A stretch of DNA of 5,709 bases from JAZGER01 sp036480335 (GTDB lineage Bacteria; Pseudomonadota; Gammaproteobacteria; DSM-19610), in the NCBI GenBank assembly GCA_036480335.1, contig JAZGGH010000035.1:1-5709 (forward strand), written 5' to 3'. Both the position numbers and the translations under genes were made by a program. The notes below the pieces were generated by a model that made no database searches, was not told where the DNA came from, and saw only the letters and a program-made list of their open reading frames with translations. Shown piece after piece: positions 1 to 5,709 of the stretch (position 1 is its first letter; every line of letters starts with the position of its first letter).

Positions 1-191
1 GCATTATCAGTCTGCTCAATCTGGAACGAACTGTTCAGAGCAATTGTTTCAGCCAGCGCAACCCGCCCATCCCGAATGGCACTATCCCGATCCGGTACCA
101 GACCAAGATAAAACGCTGCCAGCAAAATACTAATCACCAGAAAGGCCTCACCCAATGCGATATGAAACTTGGCTGTAGCTCCCTTTTTCAT
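1..191 (-). CDS. N-terminus of a membrane-anchored, probably sensor/signalling protein (partial, runs off window)
   Basis: The frame opens with ATG at 191-189 inside the TGA stop of the giant gene (ATGA overlap) and stays open to the window edge, giving 63 complete codons. The protein begins MKKGATAKFHIALGEAFLVI and has one hydrophobic helix at about residues 11-32. It continues with LVPDRDSAIRDGRVALAETI (31-50), a polar helical stretch that would lie in the periplasm if the N-terminus is cytoplasmic. A short basic N-terminus, one helix and then an 'R-x-ALAE' helix resemble the start of membrane-bound GGDEF/EAL proteins or sensor kinases of gammaproteobacteria. The catalytic part is outside the window, so the output domain is unknown. 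The start is supported by an AAGGA six bases upstream. The overlap implies co-transcription and translational coupling with the giant protein. It could instead be a non-enzymatic membrane protein such as a secretion adaptor. Confidence 0.8.
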   Translation of the reverse strand, partial: MKKGATAKFHIALGEAFLVISILLAAFYLGLVPDRDSAIRDGRVALAETIALNSSFQIEQTDN

Positions 192-3100
192 ACAAATTCC
201 TTTTCGTCTACCTGTGCTTGATGGTTCTTCGCCCTGGCCTCTACCAGCCGTTTTTCCCTGGCCTTTCGCCGGCCATCCCGAATCAATGATTCCAACGTTT
301 CATTCTCTTCATCGGCTTTTCTGTCCCGACCATTAAGTGTTCCAAGGATCGGCAATGGATCAATAAAGCGCCAGGCTGGCAGGGATGACAGGACACTACT
401 GAGTAGCACACCACCTCGCACCAGCCAGATGATATAACCTACTGATAATCCTGAAGTCAGCACCATACTTGATCCGACAATTTTCTGTTCCAGAAGCGTT
501 GCATCCAGAGCACCTTCACGCAGCCCATCAAGCTTTTCGATAAATTCTGATGCTCCCGCCGAAGCATTAAAGGCCTTCATCGCCATTTGGATAGCGCCAA
601 AATGAGTATTCAGTTGAGGGCCTTCAATCTTGCTTAGCAGACTAGTTGTAAACTTTTCTAATTTGGTAGCGACTGTTATAGCCAAATCAGGTTGATTTGT
701 TTTTTCCACAAAGTGATTTTGCAGAGCCTGCGTCTGATTTTCATTGATGACTTCCATGGGAGGTACGGCGTTACTACCACCCAGAACCGTCTCTGGTGTT
801 TCAAGATTAAGCGATTCGACAGATTCAGACTTTTCATTATCAGGGGGAGTAATACTTTCCTCTATTACTACCACCTCAACACTTTCGTTTGACTGTACTG
901 CTTGCTGTGCATTTTCAGACCCCGATAAGAACAGAGTTTCATCTAGATCGATAACCACAATAGTCAGCGATTCATCATGGGTCAGGCCACCGCTATCGGT
1001 AACGCGAACTATAACTTCATAGGATGGCTGCTGACTCTCACTCAACACACCATCATTAATAGTCAATAAGTTATTATTTACACCGGTAACCAAGAAATTT
1101 GCAGCATCGGCTCCTCCCACAATGCTAAAGCTCGCCGTATCACCCTGATCCACATCACTGGCCGACAAGACTCCCACTTCCACTCCACCTGCACTGTCGG
1201 TATCACCTTGCAGACTGCTATTGGAAAGATTAGTCCCGGTTGGCGCGTCATTTACCGGGTTAACCGTGGCATTAAACGTTAATTCCACAAACTGGCCAGC
1301 GGTATCTGTAGCTCGCACTGTAAGATCGGCAGAACCGTTCTGATTTGCCATGTAACCCAGGCGCAGGGTTCCTGTAATCACATCAATAGTGGTTGCAGAA
1401 AACAGACCCGGATTAGTATTGTTTACCAATGTATAGGTCATTGCCAGATCAGGATCTTCTGCATCAGAAAAGGCAGAAAATACATCAATCAAAGTATCCG
1501 GCGCATCTTCATTTACAATCACATTGGTAATGCCTGATGTCGTCGGCATATCGTTAACCGGATTCACAGTGACGGTAAAAACTGTTTCAACGAACAGACC
1601 ACCGGTGTCCGTGGCGCGAAGTGTTATATCTGCACTGCCGTTCTGATCTGGCGCATAATCTAGCGTTAGCGTACCGGCAACCGGATTTATAACTGTTGAA
1701 GCAAACAAACCCGGGTTTGTATTAGTTCGAATTGAGTAGACAAGCGCATTGTCGGCGTCTTCCGCATCCGCAAATGTAGCGAATAGATTAATAACCGTAT
1801 TCGGTGCATCTTCATTCACCGTGACATTGGTAGCGCCACTGGTTGTAGGCATATCGTTAACGGCAGTTACATTTATCGTGAGTGTATTGGCTATCGGATC
1901 AGTATTAACACCGCCAGTAGCCGTACCACCATCATCTTGTACTCGGAACGTAAAGCTACCAACTCCCAGTCCATTGAGACCAGGCAGTGGTGAAAACACC
2001 AGCTTACCGGCAGTAATATCTGCAACGTTGACAATCTGACCGGCAACCACATTCGCACCATTAACCTGCAAACTGCCAGCACCAGGGATTGGCAATGAAA
2101 CTATTTCAACTGCCTGGAAGTTATCGCCATCAATAACATCGGTAAAACCAAAATCTGAGACGTTTAAAACATAGTTGGTACTTTCCATGCCCGTTACAGT
2201 GGTATCAGCACCATCCGGCGCATCGTTGACCGGGGTAACCGTAATTGTGGCTGTGGCCAGGGTAGCATCAAGCTGACCTCCGCTATCTTTGGCTGCATAC
2301 TGGAAGCTGGTCGTACCATTCCAGTGACCGTCTGGTACAAAGTACACGATGAGTGCTTCGGCCGAAGCTGCATAATCCGTTCCAATGACAGCCACACTTG
2401 TTAAGCCTGCATCAGTAAAGAGACTGCCATTCAAGGGTAAGCCGCTTATCTGGAAGAAGTCCACTGTGCCGTCAACATCCGATCCCGTCAGCGTGATCGC
2501 AATCGAGGTCGCATCTTCGGCACCATTGCTACTAACGTCGTCGGTAGTCGGCGCAACATTAGGGGCGGTTATACCTGAGCTATACTGCCGCATGAATACA
2601 CCACTGGCATCACCCGGGCCTTCGCCACTCCAGACAACCGTGAAATTATCAGTGTCCTGCATGGCAACCGATGCCATGTGCTGGTTATTCGTTATGTACT
2701 GATTGATTACAAACTCACTGCCCAGACTGTTACGACTCGCATCGAATTTACGGCCAAAGACACCTGTGCCATCCCCATTACCTTCGTAAACAATAATAAA
2801 ATTCCCTGCGGAATCCTTAGCGATTGAAGGTGCAGTATGACTAAAACCGGAGCTTACTTTGGTAGCTAACGCATAAGCAGAACCATTATCTTGAAAATGC
2901 TTTACCCAGACACCTTTAAAAATACTGATATCAGAGCGATACGCAATTACAAAATCACCCGATTCCTGAACAGCTACAACAGGATAAGTTTCTGTACTCG
3001 AAGTCGGTGTATTGATGTCAATCTGTAACCCTCTTTTATTACCCAGCGCATCAAATCTCTGCGCATAAGGCTCACTATCTTTCTGCCAGGTTATGACAAA

Positions 3101-5632
3101 CTTGCCTGCAGTGTTGATATCAACGGAAGGATTCGCACTGTTTGGCCCTGTATCAACAGTAATCTCGGTTGTCAGCGCCTGAATGACGACCGTAGAATCA
3201 ACCATATTAAAAAGCCTGGCATAAATACCATCATTGGAGCCGGTACTCTGCCAGACGATAACCATTTGTCCTGATGCATTCATTGCAATAGACGGGTTTC
3301 TCTGGTTACTGCTAATAGTGCCAATATTGACCTGTATATCAACGTTATCAATCGCATTTCCGTTTACATCAAAGCGGCGCATGAAAACCCCTTCTCCATT
3401 ACCATCCTGATCGCTGCCAGCAGTCCAGACTACCGCAAATTGCCCGGTCGCATCCATGGCTATACTGGCCCACCGCTGATCGCCCGCAGTTGTTACATTG
3501 ACCGGAATCAAACTGCCATTGGTTGTTCCATCCGCATTGAACCGCTGCGCGAAAACACCCCAACCTGATCCATCCTGATTCTGGCTGGACCAAACAACGA
3601 CGTAGTTACCGCTGCTGTCCATAGCGATGGCCTGATGGCTGCCTCTCAGTTCGGAACTGGTTTCCTGAATATTAGTATCCGCAGCGTGCACCAGCACATC
3701 CGGCGTCATTTCAACAGCACCGATATCAATCACTACCAATAAATCACCATTTGAATCTAGTGGTCGAGCAGTACCACGCTGATCTATTGTGGGTGCACCT
3801 GTCAACGTGCCTGCATCAATTGCCGCACTACCGCCGTTGAGAAGATGTGTTTTACCAAAGCCACCATAATTGCCAAGCGTTCCCAATCTTGCAGAACCCC
3901 CGGTCAGATCACTACCGATAAATCCACTTCCACCGGATGTATCACCAATAAGGTTGTAGCCAAGGCTATTGAAAAAACCCTGCACATCCTTGTTTGTGGT
4001 TGTACCCGTATTTCCTTCAATAATTGAATTCGTTAAAGTTATAGTACCGGGGTTCTGAATATGTATTCCGCCGCCGGTGTCGGCTGTGTTAAGCGTGAAT
4101 GTAGAACTGTATATTGTTGCTGCTGAATTAGTATACAAACCACCACCACTGACAGTTGCCGTGTTTCCACTGACCGTCACATTTGTGAGCGCAAGGCTAG
4201 TTGCAGTACTGTCGTTGAATATTCCAGCACCTGAATCTGCCCGGTTTTCATTGAGCGTGACCCGATCTAATGTAGCCGCACCCTGATTCCAGACACCACC
4301 ACCTATAACGGTTGTGCCATCACCATTATTTGAGATAGCCACATCAGTCAGATTGATTGTTCCCCGGTTGGATATACCGGCACCATTTGCTGCCTGATTG
4401 CCTGTCACACTGACTCGATTCAAGTTAAGCTGTGCACTTGCCTGAACATCAATACCACCACCCAGAGAACTGGTACTACCACCTGTCACGGTGACATCGT
4501 TCATCGTCAGGGTAACACCGCTACGCGCTTCTATTACGCGGTCAATTCCGCCACCATCAATGATAGTTGCACTGGCATCGGCGCCTGTAATTATCAGGTC
4601 ATCACGGATATTCAAATCACCCGTTGCAGCGAAGTTCTCGTTGATGCCACTAATACTCAGGGTATAGGTGCCGGCAGAAAGAATGATTGTGTCAGCCTGA
4701 CCTGCATCATTGTTTGTAGCGATAATCGCTTCACGTAGGGAAATACCATCTGTACCTGGGGTAGCCAATAAACTTGCAATGTCTGATGTATCACCGCCGT
4801 CGCTAAAATCATTGAATGTCGTGACGGTGATTGTGGCTAATACTTCGTTCCAGCTTTGTTGTGTGGCTTGAGAAAACGCAACTGCTGTTTCTACCTGACC
4901 GATTTTATATTCCAGGTCCCAGTCACCACCAAGCAGTGCATTACCTGTCAGGTCAACACTGGCTGCTACATCGGCGCCGGTTAATTCACTCAGTGCATTA
5001 GTCAATGCCTTACCTTCATCACTACTGGCAAGATCACATCCGTAAATAAGTAAATCCGCCTTATCGCCGAGCACCTGGCTCCAATCGGCTATAGCTTCTG
5101 AGTACCGGTTGAGATTGTTACTATCTAGCCAGCTATTACCGAGATTAACGCGGCCACTGTCACCGTGTGACACGATGTGAATAGCATCGACTATTTGTTG
5201 GTCGCCTAGTATTTCAGATATTTGTTCGATACCATCTCGATCACTGTCGAGCACATACACTTCAAAACGGCGGTTAGCATCCTGCGATACCTGCAAGTCA
5301 GCGAATAGTTGCTGATAATTATTAACGCTATCATCGAAAAAGACGATTTCATAACTAACAGACTGAATAACAGATGGTTGATAAATGTCTTCGCTTTGAA
5401 AAAGCTGAGATTCGGCAGGGCCTGAATCGTAAGACTGATAGATAGCATCCTGACTATTCAGTAACCCAACGATGGAATCGGCAGAAAACAACAAGCGTGG
5501 CTCAAGCTCCTCCATGAATGGAGATTCTGAACACGACGATGTCCCTTTACTGGTTGTCTTCCCTGAACCTGGAAACAAGCTGATGACCCGCCAAAAACAG
5601 TCGGATATCGGCTTTTTCTTATTGATTTGCAT
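188..5632 (-). CDS. Giant LEPR-XLL / DUF4347 / beta-helix / propeller / cadherin-array envelope protein
   Basis: Complete 1814-residue reading frame. Domains in order: leader 1-40; LEPR-XLL motif (LEPRLLFSAD, 43-52); DUF4347 about 95-263, with SHG at 155-157 and YGC at 197-199; CSLREA-like segment (ISLREA, 297-302); six beta-helix coils 391-543; choice-of-anchor-Q-like end with GYNLIGD (558), AIDAG (604), DQRG (617) and DIGAVE (636); seven propeller-type repeats 665-1017; five Ig/cadherin-like domains 1024-1565; acidic linker to about 1640; hydrophobic segment 1718-1738 and a charged tail 1768-1814. These families are typical of large bacterial adhesins and surface proteins; the role here is inferred as adhesion or ligand binding at the envelope. 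Only three cysteines are present (12, 34, 199). The start at 5632 is the only usual start codon after the in-frame stop at 5672-5674, but it lacks a clear Shine-Dalgarno; Met40, just before the LEPR motif, is a possible alternative. No RTX repeats and no classical signal peptide are visible. The gene probably forms an operon with the overlapping downstream gene. Confidence 0.93.
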   Translation of the reverse strand: MQINKKKPISDCFWRVISLFPGSGKTTSKGTSSCSESPFMEELEPRLLFSADSIVGLLNSQDAIYQSYDSGPAESQLFQSEDIYQPSVIQSVSYEIVFFDDSVNNYQQLFADLQVSQDANRRFEVYVLDSDRDGIEQISEILGDQQIVDAIHIVSHGDSGRVNLGNSWLDSNNLNRYSEAIADWSQVLGDKADLLIYGCDLASSDEGKALTNALSELTGADVAASVDLTGNALLGGDWDLEYKIGQVETAVAFSQATQQSWNEVLATITVTTFNDFSDGGDTSDIASLLATPGTDGISLREAIIATNNDAGQADTIILSAGTYTLSISGINENFAATGDLNIRDDLIITGADASATIIDGGGIDRVIEARSGVTLTMNDVTVTGGSTSSLGGGIDVQASAQLNLNRVSVTGNQAANGAGISNRGTINLTDVAISNNGDGTTVIGGGVWNQGAATLDRVTLNENRADSGAGIFNDSTATSLALTNVTVSGNTATVSGGGLYTNSAATIYSSTFTLNTADTGGGIHIQNPGTITLTNSIIEGNTGTTTNKDVQGFFNSLGYNLIGDTSGGSGFIGSDLTGGSARLGTLGNYGGFGKTHLLNGGSAAIDAGTLTGAPTIDQRGTARPLDSNGDLLVVIDIGAVEMTPDVLVHAADTNIQETSSELRGSHQAIAMDSSGNYVVVWSSQNQDGSGWGVFAQRFNADGTTNGSLIPVNVTTAGDQRWASIAMDATGQFAVVWTAGSDQDGNGEGVFMRRFDVNGNAIDNVDIQVNIGTISSNQRNPSIAMNASGQMVIVWQSTGSNDGIYARLFNMVDSTVVIQALTTEITVDTGPNSANPSVDINTAGKFVITWQKDSEPYAQRFDALGNKRGLQIDINTPTSSTETYPVVAVQESGDFVIAYRSDISIFKGVWVKHFQDNGSAYALATKVSSGFSHTAPSIAKDSAGNFIIVYEGNGDGTGVFGRKFDASRNSLGSEFVINQYITNNQHMASVAMQDTDNFTVVWSGEGPGDASGVFMRQYSSGITAPNVAPTTDDVSSNGAEDATSIAITLTGSDVDGTVDFFQISGLPLNGSLFTDAGLTSVAVIGTDYAASAEALIVYFVPDGHWNGTTSFQYAAKDSGGQLDATLATATITVTPVNDAPDGADTTVTGMESTNYVLNVSDFGFTDVIDGDNFQAVEIVSLPIPGAGSLQVNGANVVAGQIVNVADITAGKLVFSPLPGLNGLGVGSFTFRVQDDGGTATGGVNTDPIANTLTINVTAVNDMPTTSGATNVTVNEDAPNTVINLFATFADAEDADNALVYSIRTNTNPGLFASTVINPVAGTLTLDYAPDQNGSADITLRATDTGGLFVETVFTVTVNPVNDMPTTSGITNVIVNEDAPDTLIDVFSAFSDAEDPDLAMTYTLVNNTNPGLFSATTIDVITGTLRLGYMANQNGSADLTVRATDTAGQFVELTFNATVNPVNDAPTGTNLSNSSLQGDTDSAGGVEVGVLSASDVDQGDTASFSIVGGADAANFLVTGVNNNLLTINDGVLSESQQPSYEVIVRVTDSGGLTHDESLTIVVIDLDETLFLSGSENAQQAVQSNESVEVVVIEESITPPDNEKSESVESLNLETPETVLGGSNAVPPMEVINENQTQALQNHFVEKTNQPDLAITVATKLEKFTTSLLSKIEGPQLNTHFGAIQMAMKAFNASAGASEFIEKLDGLREGALDATLLEQKIVGSSMVLTSGLSVGYIIWLVRGGVLLSSVLSSLPAWRFIDPLPILGTLNGRDRKADEENETLESLIRDGRRKAREKRLVEARAKNHQAQVDEKEFV
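197..204 (-). promoter_or_regulatory. Shine-Dalgarno of the downstream overlapping gene
   Basis: Read on the minus strand, AAAAGGAA lies within the last codons of the giant gene, with its AAGGA core six bases before the ATG at 191. This is good spacing and fixes the start of the downstream gene. Because the site lies inside translated sequence and the stop and start codons overlap, ribosomes finishing the giant protein could reinitiate here. Confidence 0.75.
335..505 (-). other. C-terminal hydrophobic membrane segment of the giant protein
   Basis: Residues 1710-1766 contain a clear hydrophobic helix at 1718-1738 (ending VGYIIWLV). It is followed by RGG and a second, weaker hydrophobic stretch (VLLSSVLSSLPAW, 1742-1754), then FIDPLPIL. 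After it comes a 47-residue charged tail (1768-1814) rich in Arg, Lys and Glu. The layout looks like one membrane pass or a hairpin, with the charged tail probably cytoplasmic. It is conserved-looking rather than a simple low-complexity end. Whether this is an inner-membrane anchor or part of an export signal cannot be decided from sequence alone. Confidence 0.65.
938..2563 (-). repeat. Array of five Ig/cadherin-like domains with VNDxP linkers
   Basis: Residues 1024-1565 form five consecutive domains of about 100-123 residues. The boundaries are marked by VNDAP at 1135, VNDMP at 1258, VNDMP at 1359 and VNDAP at 1460. The first two are longer Ig-like units; the third and fourth are near-duplicates; the fifth (1465-1565) is the most cadherin-like, with SASDVDQGD, YEVIVRVTDSGGL and a closing IDLDE. 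Acidic linkers of this type normally bind calcium and stiffen the array. In the protein it acts as a stalk between the propeller and the C-terminal membrane segment. Confidence 0.85.
1241..1846 (-). repeat. Tandem duplication of a 303-bp cadherin-like unit
   Basis: Residues 1263-1363 and 1364-1464 are two adjacent 101-residue units that align without gaps, with 63 identical positions by hand count. Shared blocks include TTSG, VNEDAP, NTNPGLF, QNGSAD, RATDT and the VND-P end. The units are on the minus strand at 1846-1544 and 1543-1241. The equal length and in-frame junction indicate internal duplication followed by divergence. Confidence 0.85.
2582..3640 (-). repeat. Seven propeller-type repeats of about 50-58 residues
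   Basis: Each unit in the giant protein has the pattern 'S-x-A-x-D-x-x-G-x-F-x-V-x-W', a variable, often DG-containing loop, then 'GVFxxRFdxxG'. The aromatic anchors are W681, W736, W794, W849, Y898, Y949 and W1001, spaced 55, 58, 55, 49, 51 and 52 residues. Similar repeats are common in large calcium-binding and hemolysin-like bacterial surface proteins. Seven units would fit a closed seven-bladed beta-propeller, which is a structural inference. The DG loop is clear in units 1, 2, 3 and 6, altered in 7 and lost in 4 and 5. Confidence 0.8.
4004..4462 (-). repeat. Six beta-helix coils of about 25 residues with GGGI/GAGI turns
   Basis: Within the giant gene, glycine turns start at residues 391 (GGGI), 417 (GAGI), 444 (GGGV), 468 (GAGI), 496 (GGGL) and 520 (GGGI), spaced 26, 27, 24, 28 and 24 residues. 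Each is followed by a pattern such as 'ATLDRVTLNENRA' or 'LTNVTVSGNTA'. This is the coil pattern of right-handed parallel beta-helices and of polymorphic outer-membrane-protein-like repeats. The coils follow a CSLREA-type segment and precede a choice-of-anchor-Q-like C-terminal block, the usual order in this class. Confidence 0.85.
4844..5350 (-). other. DUF4347 domain of the giant protein
   Basis: This segment encodes residues 95-263. Recognisable family signatures are an N-terminal strand (EIVFFDDSV), the IHIVSHGDSG block (151-160), the LLIYGCDLA block (194-202), the LTGADVAASVDLTGN block (217-231) and a GGDWDLEYKIG block (235-245), ending near Trp261. DUF4347 usually sits near the N-terminus of very large bacterial repeat proteins, as here. 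A histidine-glycine after a hydrophobic strand, followed about 40 residues later by a cysteine after a second hydrophobic strand, is also the layout of clan CD (caspase-like, CHAT-like) cysteine peptidases. Whether this domain is catalytic is inference. Confidence 0.85.
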
Positions 5633-5709
5633 ACAGAAATTATCAGAGTGATGCGATAAGCAGTACCTTATTTAAAAAACACATAAAGAGCCTTGGTCAG
5701 TTATCGACT
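5633..5709 (-). other. Upstream leader of the giant gene, no clear control element
   Basis: This stretch is AT-rich, with a T6 run followed by AAATAAGG on the minus strand (about 5679-5666). An in-frame TAA lies at 5674-5672. No Shine-Dalgarno sits at usual spacing before the ATG at 5632, and no -35/-10 pair stands out. The true promoter may lie beyond the window. Confidence 0.4.

Noticed and set aside
938..1240. RTX-type type I secretion substrate, given the calcium-binding-like domains
   Set aside because: No GGxGxDxxx nonapeptide repeats were found, and the C-terminus is a TM segment plus charged tail rather than a typical RTX end.
1891..3593. Minus-strand frames 1891-2082, 2194-2397 and 3399-3593
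   Set aside because: These are out-of-frame readings within the giant gene, with no recognisable product and no supporting start context.
692..4286. Plus-strand open frames such as 744-1022, 1749-2039, 2385-2702 and 4077-4286
   Set aside because: They lie antisense to the giant gene. Their translations show no domain, and the minus-strand frame has clear domain content throughout. They are antisense shadows of a long repeat-rich gene.
5666..5669. AAGG as a ribosome binding site for the giant gene
   Set aside because: It is more than 30 bases from the ATG at 5632, and no usual start codon lies at a workable distance.
5666..5700. Possible sigma-70 promoter on the minus strand (CTGACC, then TTAAAT about 19 bases later)
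   Set aside because: Both boxes match the consensus only partly and the spacing is long. AT-rich sequence yields such matches by chance.

Overview
The window holds one very large minus-strand gene (5632 to 188, 1814 codons) and the start of a second minus-strand gene (191 to the window edge) that overlaps it by four bases. The remaining 77 bases (5633-5709) lie upstream of the large gene. They contain an in-frame stop at 5672-5674 and no convincing promoter or Shine-Dalgarno sequence. No RNA gene, insertion sequence, CRISPR array or terminator was seen.

The large protein is a mosaic surface or envelope protein. From N to C terminus it has: a short non-classical leader; an LEPR-XLL motif (residues 43-52); a DUF4347 domain (about 95-263); a CSLREA-type right-handed beta-helix with six glycine-rich coils and a choice-of-anchor-Q-like end (about 266-645); seven propeller-type repeats (about 665-1017); five Ig/cadherin-like domains joined by VNDxP linkers (about 1024-1565); an acidic linker; and a C-terminal hydrophobic segment with a strongly charged tail. 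There are no RTX nonapeptides and no obvious Sec signal peptide, so the export route and final location are unresolved.

The downstream gene starts inside the large gene's stop codon (ATGA overlap) with a good Shine-Dalgarno sequence. It encodes a protein with one N-terminal transmembrane helix followed by a presumed extracytoplasmic segment, the layout expected of a membrane sensor or signalling protein. The two genes are therefore probably translationally coupled, and their products may act together at the membrane: a large adhesive or ligand-binding protein and a signalling partner. That partnership is inference.

The domain set (LEPR-XLL, DUF4347, CSLREA, cadherin arrays), the moderate base composition and the absence of eukaryotic features suggest an aquatic, probably marine, gammaproteobacterium. 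The taxonomic call is low confidence.
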